A program made the position numbers and the translations under genes. A stretch of 36,598 bases of DNA from Actinomycetota bacterium (lineage in GTDB: Bacteria; Actinomycetota; Acidimicrobiia; Acidimicrobiales; Ilumatobacteraceae): the NCBI GenBank assembly GCA_016213665.1, contig JACQZX010000161.1:1-36598 (forward strand), given 5' to 3'. The notes below the pieces were generated by a model. The model searched no databases. It worked only from the letters and a program-made list of their open reading frames with translations, and was not told the DNA's origin. Positions 14,703 to 23,571 of the stretch are shown piece after piece; the first letter of the stretch is position 1; every line of letters begins with the position of its first letter.

Positions 14703-16120
14703 TCGAGTGCCGCCTCGGCCTTGCGCAATCGCCGCATCGACTCCTCGCGGCCGAGCACCTCGATCGCTTCGAAGAGTGGCGGTCCGACGGCGCGACCGGT
14801 AATCGCTACCCGCACGGGCGCCTGTGCCTTGCCCAGTTTGAGCTCGTTCGCCGCGCCGATGACCTCCAGCGCCGACTTCAGTGCGTCCGCGTTCCAATCG
14901 GGCAGTGACTCGTAGGCGGAGATCGCGCCGCGCAGCACGGCCGTGGCTTGAGCGCCGGAGAAGACTTTCGCCCACGAGTCCGCGTCGATGACGGGGTCGG
15001 CAAGAAAGAGGAAGTCGACCACCCCCGGAGCATCGGCCAGCGTGATGCAACGCGGTTGCACGTGGCCGGCGATCGCGAGGAACTTCGACTCGTCGAAACG
15101 ATCGGCGGGGAAACCGGCATCGGGTCCGAGCAGATAGGGGCGGCTCGCCTCCAGGAACTCACCGGCGCTGAGCATCCGTATGTAGTCACCGTTGAACGCC
15201 GCCAGCTTCCTGACGTCGAAGAACGCGGGCGAGAGGTGCACGTCTTCCAGGCGGAAGTCGGACTCCATCTGCTCCCACGGCTGCACCTCGGGACCCTTCG
15301 GGGTCCACCCGAGAGTCATCAGATAGTTGACCATCGCATCCGGCAGGAAACCTTCCGCTCGGTACTGCTCGAGCGCCACCTTGTCGCGGCGCTTGGAGAT
15401 CTTCTTGCGCTGCTCGTTGACCAGCAGCGGCAGGTGCGCCCACACGGGCGGTTGCTCGCCGAGCGCCTCCCACAACAGCTGCTGCTTCGGAGTGTTCGAC
15501 AAGTGCTCCTCGGCGCGCATGACATGCGAGATCTTCATGTGCATGTCGTCGACGACGTTGGCAAGCATGAAGACAGGTGCGCCGTTGCCGCGCAGCAACA
15601 CGAAGTCTTCGATCAACGAGTTGTCGAACTCCACATCGCCGCGCACCACATCGCGAACCACGGTGGTTCCTTCCGGCACGCGAAACCGAACGACGCGGTC
15701 GGGGCCGGGCCCAAGATTGCGATCGCGCGACCAACCGCCGTATCCCTGCGCGATCGAACCCGCGTCGACCGCCTGCTGGTTACGGGCTTCGATCTCGGCT
15801 GCACTGACGTCGCAGTAGTACGCGTTGCCGGACTCGACCAGTTGCAGCGCCGCCGCGATGTGTTGCGCGGTGTAGCTGCTCTGCAGATAGGGGCCCTCGA
15901 AGTGCGGATCGTCGGCGCTGATGCCTAGCCAGGCGAGGGCGTCGATGATTCCCTGAGTCCACTCCGGTCGGTTGCGTTCGGTATCGGTGTCCTCGATGCG
16001 TAAGACGAACGTGCCACCGAGTTGGCGCGCGAGTGCCCAGTTGAACAGCGCCGTGCGCGCGCCACCGACATGGAAGTAGCCGGTAGGTGACGGCGCGATT
16101 CGAAGGCGAGGGCCAGTCAT
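14699..16120 (-). CDS. gltX: Glutamyl-tRNA synthetase
   Basis: This 473-residue class I synthetase attaches glutamate to tRNA-Glu. The HIGH-type motif is in SPTGYFHVGGART near the N-terminus and the KMSKS-type motif is KKISKRRD. The C-terminal all-helical region is the anticodon-binding part. Many actinobacteria lack GlnRS and use a GluRS that also mischarges tRNA-Gln for later amidation; whether this one does is not visible here. Both tRNA-Glu and tRNA-Gln follow in the same direction. The ATG at 16120 lies directly after a 17-bp tandem array, and the stop overlaps the DUF218 gene start. Confidence 0.96.
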   Translation of the reverse strand: MTGPRLRIAPSPTGYFHVGGARTALFNWALARQLGGTFVLRIEDTDTERNRPEWTQGIIDALAWLGISADDPHFEGPYLQSSYTAQHIAAALQLVESGNAYYCDVSAAEIEARNQQAVDAGSIAQGYGGWSRDRNLGPGPDRVVRFRVPEGTTVVRDVVRGDVEFDNSLIEDFVLLRGNGAPVFMLANVVDDMHMKISHVMRAEEHLSNTPKQQLLWEALGEQPPVWAHLPLLVNEQRKKISKRRDKVALEQYRAEGFLPDAMVNYLMTLGWTPKGPEVQPWEQMESDFRLEDVHLSPAFFDVRKLAAFNGDYIRMLSAGEFLEASRPYLLGPDAGFPADRFDESKFLAIAGHVQPRCITLADAPGVVDFLFLADPVIDADSWAKVFSGAQATAVLRGAISAYESLPDWNADALKSALEVIGAANELKLGKAQAPVRVAITGRAVGPPLFEAIEVLGREESMRRLRKAEAALD

Positions 16121-16121
16121 G

Positions 16122-16206
16122 TTCAGGTCATCAGGCCGTTCATGTCATCAGGCCGTTCATGTCATCAGGCCGTTCATGTCATCAGGCCGTTCATGTCATA
16201 AGGCCA
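16122..16206 (-). repeat. 17-bp tandem repeat array between gdh and gltX (5 units)
   Basis: Read on the plus strand, the unit is TTCATGTCATCAGGCCG. Three exact central copies (16139-16189) are flanked by a copy with one change (16122-16138) and a degenerate copy (16190-16206). The degenerate copy contains the last codons and stop of gdh. The array therefore looks like tandem amplification of the gdh 3' end and fills the whole 70-bp gap to the gltX ATG. On the coding strand each unit carries TGATGACATGA, offering repeated stop/start signals. Confidence 0.95.
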
Positions 16207-19200
16207 AGGTTGCGAAGCTGTCGCAGCGCCACGGAGAGCGTGGTCAGGTCGTGGGCATCGACACGGCGGATCTCGGTGAACAATCCGATGGCGCGCGCGA
16301 TCATGCGGTCGTTGGCAGCTCGCCATTCGCCAACGGAGCCGGCGGTGAGCGTGTCGCTGGCGAGTTCCGCCAACGCCGAGAGCAGGTCGTCGCGAAGAGC
16401 CGCGCGGGCTTGGGTCTGCCAGCGGTTGCTGCGCGGCAGTCGCCCAATTGCCTCCCACAGCCACCACAGGTCGAGTTCCTCGAACAGCTGCCAGTAGTTG
16501 CCGGCAACGGCGGGTAGTGGGCGGCCGCTGGTGGCAGCAAGGTGGACCACGTCGAATCCGGTGTGCAGCAGTGGCCATAACACGCTGCGCTGCGCGAGCT
16601 TCTCCGGCACCCCACCGGCCAGACGGCCTGCTTCGAGGGCGAACGCCTGCTCGCGAAGGCGGCCCTGCAGTTGCCCGTCGAGACTGACGGCGAGCGTGCT
16701 GATTCCCGACTGGAACTCGCTGACGACGCCGGCGATGTCGATCGGCGTCTTGCGACTGCGTAGCAGCCACAACACTCCCCGCTCGGCCATCGTGCGCAAT
16801 TCCAGGAACAGTTCGAGCTGCAGTTCGAGCTTGACCTGTCCGGTGAGTTGATCGACCTGCTCCCACAATTCGGCGAGGCCCAAGATGTCGCGAGTCGCAA
16901 CCCACGCGCGGGTGATCTCGACGATGCCAAGACCGGTCTCCTCGCTCAAGCGATGATCGAAACTGATTCCCGACAAATTCACCAACTGATTGCACAACTG
17001 TGTCGCGATCAGTTCACGGCGCAGCCGATGGCCACAGATTTCGTCGTGGTATTGCCGCTGTAGGCGCTGCGGGAAGTAATGCACCAGTTCCGGCACGAGG
17101 TACGGGTCGTCGGGAAGATCGCTGCGCACAATCTCCGTCACGTTCGCCGCCTTGGTGTAGGCGAGGAGCACCGCGAACTCCGGAGTGGTGAGACCAGTAC
17201 TGGCCGCCTGTCGCTCGGCGATCTGTCGATCGGTCGGCAGGAACTCGAGACTTCGGTTCAACCAACCTTCGGCTTCCAGCGTGTTCAGGTAACGACTGTG
17301 CACATTGATCATGGGCAGCGCTTGTCGCCGGGCGATGCTGAGCGCGAGTGTCTGCGCCCTGTTGTCATCGAGTACCAACTCGCCGACGTCGTTGGTCATC
17401 TCGACCAGCAACGCATTGCGTTGCTCGACGGTGAGTCCGCTTCTGGCCATCGCCGCGCCCAGCAGAATCTTGATGTTGACCTCGTGATCGCTGCAATCGA
17501 CTCCGGCAGAGTTGTCGATGGCATCGGTATTGATCAACCCACCCGCGAGCGCGAACTCAACTCGTCCACGTTGCGTGAAGCCGAGGTTGCCACCCTCGCC
17601 CACCATCTTGCAGCGCAGCTCAATTCCGTTCACACGCAAACCGTCGTTGGCCCGATCGCCGACCTCGGCATGCGTCTCGCTGGTCGCTTTGACGTACGTT
17701 CCGATTCCACCGTTCCACAGCAGATCGACCGGGGCACGTAGGACAACCGAAAGCAATTCGTTCGGCGCCAGCGAAGCGCGATCTGTTCCAAGTCGCAGAC
17801 GTGCAACTTCGGAGAGCTCGATCGTCTTCAGAGTGCGCGGATAGATGCCGCCCCCTTCGGAGATGAGCGATACGTCGTAATCGGCCCAACTGCTGCGCGG
17901 CAGCATGAACAGTCGCTGACGTTCTGCGAACGACACGGCCGGGTCGGGGTTGGGGTCGAGGAAGATATGCCGGTGGTCGAACGCGGCCAGCAACTTCAAA
18001 TGTGGGGAGCGCAACATCCCGTTACCGAAAACGTCGCCGCTCATGTCGCCGATGCCAACGACCGTGAGCTCATCGCGCTCGACGTCTTTGCCCAATGTCG
18101 CCGCATGGCGGCGCACGCTCTCCCACGCACCACGCGCGGTGATTGCCATCACCTTGTGGTCATAGCCGACACTGCCTCCGGACGCGAAGGCATCACCCAG
18201 CCAGAACTCGTAGTCGGCGGCTATCCCGTTGGCGATGTCGCTGAAGGTCGCCGTGCCTTTGTCGGCGGCGACCACCAGGTACGGGTCGTCGCCGTCGTAG
18301 CGCACGGTGTCGGGTGGCGGCACGACCTCGTCACCCACAATGTTGTCCGTGAGATCGAGCAGGCCGGCAATGAAGTGTCGATAACAGTTCACGCCCTCGG
18401 CGCGGAATTCCTCTGCGTTGGCCGGCGGTTGCTTCAACACGAAGCCGCCCTTGGCGCCAGTCGGCACGATGACGGCGTTCTTCACGATCTGCGCCTTCAA
18501 CAGCCCGAGGATCTCGGTGCGGAAATCTTCGCGACGATCACTCCAACGAATACCGCCGCGAGCAATGCGACCATGGCGGAGATGAACTCCCTCGACTCGC
18601 GGCGAGCACACCCAGATCTCGAACATCGGGCGCGGAAGCGGAAGATCAGGCACCTTGCCGGTGTCGAACTTGAAGGCGAGCACGTCTCGTCGACCTGCGT
18701 TCGGACCGGCCCGGAACGCGTTGGTCCTCACCGTGGCCTCGATGAGGGCGAGGAGTGCGCGCAGCGTGCGGTCGTCATCGAGAGTCGGCACCGCATCGAG
18801 CAATTCGGCAATCGCCGAGCGGGCAGCAACGGCGGCCACCGCGTCGCCGGTCGCGTCCGCCGCGGGAGTGAAGCGGGCAACGAACAGTCGAACCAACCCC
18901 GAGGCAATCATTGGGTGGCGGGCGAGCGTCGCCTCGATGTATTGCTGACTGAACGGGAAGCCGATCTGGCGCAGGTACCTCGAGTAGGCACGAAGAATCT
19001 CGACCTCGCGTGCCGTAAGGCCGGCGAGCAACACCAAACGATTGAGGCCGTCGACCTCGACGGTGCCCGTGAACTCGGCGACGAACGCGCGTTGCACCTC
19101 GGCGCGGGATGTCTCATCGAGGATGACCGACTCCGGAACCTGTACGCCAACGTCGTGCAGCCAGACATCAGAATCGAGCTTGAACTGGAAGGCTCGCTCG

Positions 19201-19550
19201 TCGATCGCACGGAACCCGAGATGGTCGAGCAGCGGCAGCAAGTCGGCAATCGGCACCGCCGAGCCCGCGTGGTACACGCGGAAGCGCCACTCGTTGGCAT
19301 CGGCAGCGGCAAAGTGGGTGATCGCAGTGGCGACCGCTCCGGGGACGGCCATACCCAGACGTTCGACTATCGGCAGGTCGATGCAAGCGCTGTTCGGCCA
19401 ATTCAACTCGTCGTACCCGGCCGGGATCACCGGTAGTACACGAGCCAACACCGCGCCGGCAGCCTGCTCACCCAATTCGGTGACCAAGGCCTCCCGGGTG
19501 GCCGCCACCCAATCAGCCGCCACGTCTCCAGCGGTTACCTTGACCGTCAC
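16191..19550 (-). CDS. gdh: NAD-specific glutamate dehydrogenase, large-type, shortened at the N-terminus
   Basis: This enzyme oxidatively deaminates glutamate to 2-oxoglutarate and ammonium. The catalytic core is clear: GRIARGGIRWSDRREDFRTE, the lysine motif PTGAKGGFVLK and a nucleotide-binding segment (GIGDMSGDVFGNGML). A long C-terminal helical domain follows. The sequence resembles the 180-kDa bacterial class, usually about 1600 residues, but this one has 1119 and starts where the canonical protein's N-terminal ACT-containing region would end. Only 103 bp separate the GTG start from the divergent DUF2237 gene, so no lost upstream exon is hidden there. AAGGGA lies about 7 nt upstream of the GTG and supports the start. 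Confidence 0.92.
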   Translation of the reverse strand: MTVKVTAGDVAADWVAATREALVTELGEQAAGAVLARVLPVIPAGYDELNWPNSACIDLPIVERLGMAVPGAVATAITHFAAADANEWRFRVYHAGSAVPIADLLPLLDHLGFRAIDERAFQFKLDSDVWLHDVGVQVPESVILDETSRAEVQRAFVAEFTGTVEVDGLNRLVLLAGLTAREVEILRAYSRYLRQIGFPFSQQYIEATLARHPMIASGLVRLFVARFTPAADATGDAVAAVAARSAIAELLDAVPTLDDDRTLRALLALIEATVRTNAFRAGPNAGRRDVLAFKFDTGKVPDLPLPRPMFEIWVCSPRVEGVHLRHGRIARGGIRWSDRREDFRTEILGLLKAQIVKNAVIVPTGAKGGFVLKQPPANAEEFRAEGVNCYRHFIAGLLDLTDNIVGDEVVPPPDTVRYDGDDPYLVVAADKGTATFSDIANGIAADYEFWLGDAFASGGSVGYDHKVMAITARGAWESVRRHAATLGKDVERDELTVVGIGDMSGDVFGNGMLRSPHLKLLAAFDHRHIFLDPNPDPAVSFAERQRLFMLPRSSWADYDVSLISEGGGIYPRTLKTIELSEVARLRLGTDRASLAPNELLSVVLRAPVDLLWNGGIGTYVKATSETHAEVGDRANDGLRVNGIELRCKMVGEGGNLGFTQRGRVEFALAGGLINTDAIDNSAGVDCSDHEVNIKILLGAAMARSGLTVEQRNALLVEMTNDVGELVLDDNRAQTLALSIARRQALPMINVHSRYLNTLEAEGWLNRSLEFLPTDRQIAERQAASTGLTTPEFAVLLAYTKAANVTEIVRSDLPDDPYLVPELVHYFPQRLQRQYHDEICGHRLRRELIATQLCNQLVNLSGISFDHRLSEETGLGIVEITRAWVATRDILGLAELWEQVDQLTGQVKLELQLELFLELRTMAERGVLWLLRSRKTPIDIAGVVSEFQSGISTLAVSLDGQLQGRLREQAFALEAGRLAGGVPEKLAQRSVLWPLLHTGFDVVHLAATSGRPLPAVAGNYWQLFEELDLWWLWEAIGRLPRSNRWQTQARAALRDDLLSALAELASDTLTAGSVGEWRAANDRMIARAIGLFTEIRRVDAHDLTTLSVALRQLRNLGLMT

Positions 19551-19653
19551 CGAATTCGTCCCTTTCCCAACCGTTCCGTCTGGCCGTTCGTATCGTCAGT
19601 GTGTCACAGCACCGCTGTCGGCAGCTTCCGGCAGAGGGGTATCGTCGTCGGTC

Positions 19654-20025
19654 ATGGCGCAAGTCAATGTCTTGGGACAGGAGCTGCAACCGTGCTCTTA
19701 CGATCCGCTCACGGGTTACTACCGAACCGGCTGCTGCGAAAATCACGGTGATGATCCGGGCATGCATGTGGTCTGCGTGGTCTGCACCGACGAGTTCCTC
19801 GGGTATTCGCAGCGGGTCGGCAACGACCTGAGCACACCGATGCCCCAATATGGGTTCCCGGGGCTCAAGTCCGGCGATCAATGGTGTCTGTGTGCGCCTC
19901 GCTGGCAGGAGGCATTCGCTGCCGGCTGTGCCCCGCAGGTGCGGCTGGCCGCAACGCACCTCTCCGCACTCGAGTTCTGCCGTCTCGCCGATTTGCAGGT
20001 GCACGCGATCGATCCGGTGTCATGA
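19654..20025 (+). CDS. DUF2237 family protein
   Basis: This 123-residue protein matches DUF2237 over its whole length: VLGQELQPCSYDPLTGYYR, GCCENHGDDPG, VCTDEFLGYSQ, GNDLSTPMPQYGFPGLKSGD and WCLCAPRW. Conserved cysteines and aspartates suggest metal binding or catalysis, but the family function is unknown to me. The ATG at 19654 matches the family N-terminus. Its stop overlaps the start of the next gene by four bases (ATGA), so the two are coupled. Confidence 0.9.
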   Translation: MAQVNVLGQELQPCSYDPLTGYYRTGCCENHGDDPGMHVVCVVCTDEFLGYSQRVGNDLSTPMPQYGFPGLKSGDQWCLCAPRWQEAFAAGCAPQVRLAATHLSALEFCRLADLQVHAIDPVS

Positions 20026-20786
20026 CCGTCACCGTTACGCACGACGGCGCTGTCTGCATCGTCACCATCAACAGACCGGAGGTGCGGAACGCGGTCGATG
20101 GACCGACGGCGGCCCGACTGGCGACAGCGTTCCGTGACTTTGCCGCCGACGAATCGCTGGCGGTGGCGGTGCTCACCGGAGCCGGCGGCACCTTCTGCGC
20201 GGGAGCCGACCTGAAGGGCATCAGCGACGGGCGCGGCAATCGTGTGGAGCGCGACCAAACGCTCGACGGCCCGATGGGGCCAACCCGAATGGCGCTCGCC
20301 AAACCGGTGATCGCCGCCGTCGAGGGCTTTGCCGTCGCCGGTGGTCTTGAGCTGGCGGTGTGGTGCGACCTACGAGTCGCCGCCACCGATGCCGTGTTCG
20401 GCGTCTATTGCCGCCGGTGGGGAGTACCGCTCATCGACGGCGGCACGGTTCGCTTACCACGACTGATCGGCCACAGTCACGCGCTCGATCTGATCCTTAC
20501 CGGGCGCGGCGTATTTGGTGACGAGGCGGTGCGCATGGGACTCGTGAACCGATCCGTGCCCACAGGCACCGCGCTGGCGGCGGCAGTGCAACTGGCCAAG
20601 GAGATCGCGGCCCTGCCGCAGGGGTGCATGCGTCGCGATCGCCGCAGCAGTTTCGAACAGTGGGACCTGCCTATGGGCGAAGCGATGGCAAACGAGACCA
20701 CCTTGGGTCTGGAAACAATCATGAGCGGCGAGACCCTGGCGGGGGCGGCACGCTTCGCGGCGGGCGCCGGCCGTCACGGCGAGTAG
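20022..20786 (+). CDS. Enoyl-CoA hydratase/isomerase family (crotonase) protein
   Basis: The 254-residue protein has the crotonase fold: the oxyanion-hole segment GAGGTFCAGADLKGI and the second block GFAVAGGLELAVWCDLRVA. The latter holds the position of the first catalytic Glu of enoyl-CoA hydratases. At the second Glu position (family pattern QPEI) it reads RRWGVPLIDGG, with no acid. Canonical hydration is therefore doubtful, and an isomerase, hydrolase or other CoA reaction is possible. The frame is open further upstream, but the homologous start is the ATG at 20022 overlapping the DUF2237 stop. The hemolysin III-like gene follows after 15 bp. Confidence 0.88.
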   Translation: MTVTVTHDGAVCIVTINRPEVRNAVDGPTAARLATAFRDFAADESLAVAVLTGAGGTFCAGADLKGISDGRGNRVERDQTLDGPMGPTRMALAKPVIAAVEGFAVAGGLELAVWCDLRVAATDAVFGVYCRRWGVPLIDGGTVRLPRLIGHSHALDLILTGRGVFGDEAVRMGLVNRSVPTGTALAAAVQLAKEIAALPQGCMRRDRRSSFEQWDLPMGEAMANETTLGLETIMSGETLAGAARFAAGAGRHGE

Positions 20787-20801
20787 ATTATTCTTGTCGA
20801 G

Positions 20802-21461
20802 GTGAGCGACCGCCCGGCGACACCACTGTTGCGCGGTTGGACGCACATGGTCTCGTTCCCGCTGATGCTTGTCTGCGGCGTCGCGCTGATCGCGTTGGCC
20901 AACGCATCGCCCGCCTATCGCGTCCTGTTGACGATCTATGTACTCGGCACGGCGACGATGTTTGGTGTGTCCGCGCTCTATCACCGCGGTAGTTGGGAGC
21001 CATCCACCAAGGCGCTGATGCAGAAACTCGATCGGTCGGCGATCTTTCTCGCGATCGCCGGCGGCTTCACTCCCGTAGCCGCGGTCTGTCTCGGCGGGGC
21101 ACACCGCGCCGTGGTACTTCTCGCCGCTTGGATCGGTTCCGCGATCGGCATCACGCTGCAGTGGCTTCCGAAGGTTCACCGGGCGTGGAAAGGGGCGAGC
21201 TACATCATCGTCAGTTGGACGGCGGCGCTGGTGTTTCCGCAACTCGCGCACAGCCTCGGCGGACTCGGCTTCGGTCTCATGCTTGCCGGTGGAGCCTGCT
21301 ACACGATCGGCGCACTAGCACTCGCCGTTCGTTGGCCAGATCCGTGGCCAAGAGTCTTCGGATTTCACGAAGTGTTCCACGCGTTCACGGTCGTCGCTTC
21401 CGCATTGCAGTTCGCGGCGATCAGCTACGCGGTCGTGCCGCTGATGCAACAGAACATGTAG
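20802..21461 (+). CDS. Hemolysin III / PAQR-family membrane protein
   Basis: The 219-residue protein has about seven hydrophobic helices and the family's polar motifs: SALYHRG after helix 2, KLDRSAIFLAIAGGFTP and FGFHEVFHAF near the C-terminus. These carry the His/Asp/Ser residues that bind a metal in PAQR proteins. Bacterial members are often annotated hemolysin III (YqfA-like), but most are probably membrane-lipid hydrolases or homeostasis factors rather than toxins. GTG start at 20802; it lies 15 bp behind the crotonase gene and probably shares its transcript. It converges with the EamA transporter gene. Confidence 0.9.
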   Translation: MSDRPATPLLRGWTHMVSFPLMLVCGVALIALANASPAYRVLLTIYVLGTATMFGVSALYHRGSWEPSTKALMQKLDRSAIFLAIAGGFTPVAAVCLGGAHRAVVLLAAWIGSAIGITLQWLPKVHRAWKGASYIIVSWTAALVFPQLAHSLGGLGFGLMLAGGACYTIGALALAVRWPDPWPRVFGFHEVFHAFTVVASALQFAAISYAVVPLMQQNM

Positions 21462-21483
21462 TCGGCCGTGGCGCGGCGGATGG

Positions 21484-22401
21484 TCACGTGGCCAGTAGCG
21501 CGTTGATCCGCGACTCGCGAATGTTGACCAACTGTGCGAGCAGCACTCCCCCGACGAGCACGGTGGCGCCGGCCAACCTGATCGCGCGCACCTCCTCACC
21601 CAGAAAGAGCACCGACCACAGGATCACGAGTGCCACCTCGACGGTGAGCACCATCGCAACTGCGCCGGGTGCGATGTAACGCATTGCCCGGAAAAAGCAG
21701 ATACCAGACACCACCGTCGGGATCAGCGCGAACAGCGCCACCTCGAACACGCGGCCACCGCCGCGGGGCACGACCAAACCGTCGAGCAGTGCGATCGGAG
21801 CGACGACCAAACTCGCTCCGAGCATGATCCACGCGGCTGTCACAACGCCGTCGACCTCGCGCGGCATCACTCGCGCGTTGATGATCATGTAGGCGGCGAA
21901 GATCACGGCCTGCGCCAACGTCAAGGCAACGCCGACGGCGCTGACATCGCCGACGCCGGTGAACAGTTCTGGCACGGTCATCACAACCCCGACCATCACG
22001 ATCGCGAGTGCGAGCCACGTGAGCGGAGGAGGTCGGGTACCGAGCAACGACGAGCCGACGACCACGAACACGGGATAGAGGTATACGAGAACGATGTACA
22101 ACGACGCATCGAGACGGTCGAGCGCGAGGAAGCCGACCAGCACCAGCAATCCGAACATCACTCCCAGCGCCAACGCCCGACCGCGCGGCACCGCCATCGG
22201 GTCGGGTCCACCCGCCCGCTGCCACAGCAGCACTGCCACCCACAGCACCGCCGCCGCGATCACGAAACGCCAGAACAGCAGCGACGCGGGACCGAGTTGA
22301 TCGAGCAAGTCCTTGCCGACAACCGACGACAACGAGTAGGCGGTCGACGATGCGACCGCCCAAAGCGCCCCGCGCACCGCGTGCTGCTCCCGTCGGTGCA
22401 T
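21484..22401 (-). CDS. EamA/DMT-family transporter
   Basis: The 305-residue protein has ten hydrophobic helices arranged as two EamA repeats: SLSSVVGKDLLDQLGPASLLFWR opens the first, and the second begins near residue 150. The family exports metabolites such as amino acids; the substrate is unknown. The open frame runs into the acyl-CoA dehydrogenase, but that part is an out-of-frame shadow. I choose the ATG at 22401, 14 bp after the dehydrogenase stop, preceded by an in-frame GTG. Same strand and close spacing imply one transcript with the dehydrogenase. Confidence 0.88.
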   Translation of the reverse strand: MHRREQHAVRGALWAVASSTAYSLSSVVGKDLLDQLGPASLLFWRFVIAAAVLWVAVLLWQRAGGPDPMAVPRGRALALGVMFGLLVLVGFLALDRLDASLYIVLVYLYPVFVVVGSSLLGTRPPPLTWLALAIVMVGVVMTVPELFTGVGDVSAVGVALTLAQAVIFAAYMIINARVMPREVDGVVTAAWIMLGASLVVAPIALLDGLVVPRGGGRVFEVALFALIPTVVSGICFFRAMRYIAPGAVAMVLTVEVALVILWSVLFLGEEVRAIRLAGATVLVGGVLLAQLVNIRESRINALLAT

Positions 22402-22415
22402 CACCTCGAAAGCCT

Positions 22416-23561
22416 TCAGCCGAACAGCTTCTTGGCGATCACCATGCGCTGGATCTGGTTGGTGCCTTCGTAGATCTGGGTGATCTTGGCATCGCGCATC
22501 ATCCGCTCCGCGGGAAATTCGTTGGTATACCCGTAGCCGCCGAGGAACTGCACGGCGTCGGTGGTGACTTGCATGGCCACGTCGCTGGCAAAGCACTTCG
22601 CCATCGCGCCCGCCATCGCGAGTTCACCGCGCGGGTCGCCCTCGTCGACGATCGCGCACGCCTTGTACACCAGCCCGCGGGCCGCCTCGATGCGCATCGC
22701 GCAATCGGCCGCCATCCACTGCAAACCCTGGTTGTCGGCGAGCGGCCGTCCGAACGTGCGTCGCTCCTTCATGTATGCGAGTGCAAAATCGAGCGCACCC
22801 TGCGCGATGCCCACTGCCTGGGCACCGATCGTCGGACGACTTCGCTCAAGAGTGTGCATCGCCGCCGCGAAACCCTGGCCGACGTCACCGATGCGATTGA
22901 CGTCGGGAACTCGGACTCCGTCGAGTCGGATCACGCCCGTCGGCGAACCCTTGATGCCGAGCTTGTGCTCCAGCTTGTCGACTTGCACGCCCCAGTCGGC
23001 TTCCACCAGGAAGGCTGTGATGCCGTGGTAGCGGTCGCCGGATGTACGGGCGAACACGGTGTAGAGGTCACTGATGCCGGCATTGGTGATCCAAACCTTG
23101 CTGCCGGTGAGGATCCAGCCGTCGCCGTCGGCTTCCGCCTTGGTTGTCATCGACGCGACGTCGCTGCCGGCGTCGGCCTCGCTGAGCGCATAGCTGCACT
23201 GGCTGGCACCGCTGCAGATCCGTGGCACGTACTTGTCCTTCAGCTCGGGCGATCCGAAGTTGAGCACCGGCAACATGCCCAATTTGGAGATCAGAAACAT
23301 CAAGCTGGCGGAAGCGCATGCACGCGCCAGCTCCTCGGCCGCAATCGCCTGGTCGACGAGCGTCGCTCCGCTGCCGCCGTACTCGACGGGATAGCTCAGC
23401 GCGGTCAGCTCCATCGACTTCAACGCCTCGAACGCCTCCCACGAATATTCGCCGGCACGGTCAGTGGCAGCTGCGAGCGGGGCGACCTTGGCGTCGCAGA
23501 ACTTACGCATGACATCGCGAAACTCGTGCTGTTCCTCGGTGAGGGTGATCGATTGGCTCAT
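22416..23561 (-). CDS. Acyl-CoA dehydrogenase
   Basis: This 381-residue flavoprotein catalyses alpha,beta-dehydrogenation of acyl-CoA thioesters. Signatures are CSYALSEADAGSDVASM (FAD/substrate loop), the central beta domain (GWILTGSKVWITNAG) and the C-terminal motif QIYEGTNQIQR, whose E365 is the catalytic base as in short/medium-chain enzymes. Length is standard. ATG at 23561 is preferred because GAGG lies 9 nt upstream; a GTG at 23582 would overlap the preceding gene. It sits between an unknown gene and an EamA transporter on the same strand. Confidence 0.93.
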   Translation of the reverse strand: MSQSITLTEEQHEFRDVMRKFCDAKVAPLAAATDRAGEYSWEAFEALKSMELTALSYPVEYGGSGATLVDQAIAAEELARACASASLMFLISKLGMLPVLNFGSPELKDKYVPRICSGASQCSYALSEADAGSDVASMTTKAEADGDGWILTGSKVWITNAGISDLYTVFARTSGDRYHGITAFLVEADWGVQVDKLEHKLGIKGSPTGVIRLDGVRVPDVNRIGDVGQGFAAAMHTLERSRPTIGAQAVGIAQGALDFALAYMKERRTFGRPLADNQGLQWMAADCAMRIEAARGLVYKACAIVDEGDPRGELAMAGAMAKCFASDVAMQVTTDAVQFLGGYGYTNEFPAERMMRDAKITQIYEGTNQIQRMVIAKKLFG

Positions 23562-23571
23562 CGCAGCAGCC

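Noticed and set aside
16087-16517. Plus-strand frames with repeated HVIRP/SSGRSCHQAV peptides
   Set aside because: They are translations of the 17-bp tandem array read antisense and continue into antisense gdh.
17967-19436. 489-codon open frame antisense to gdh
   Set aside because: Low-complexity, His/Arg/Gly-rich translation with no motif, fully inside a well-supported gene.
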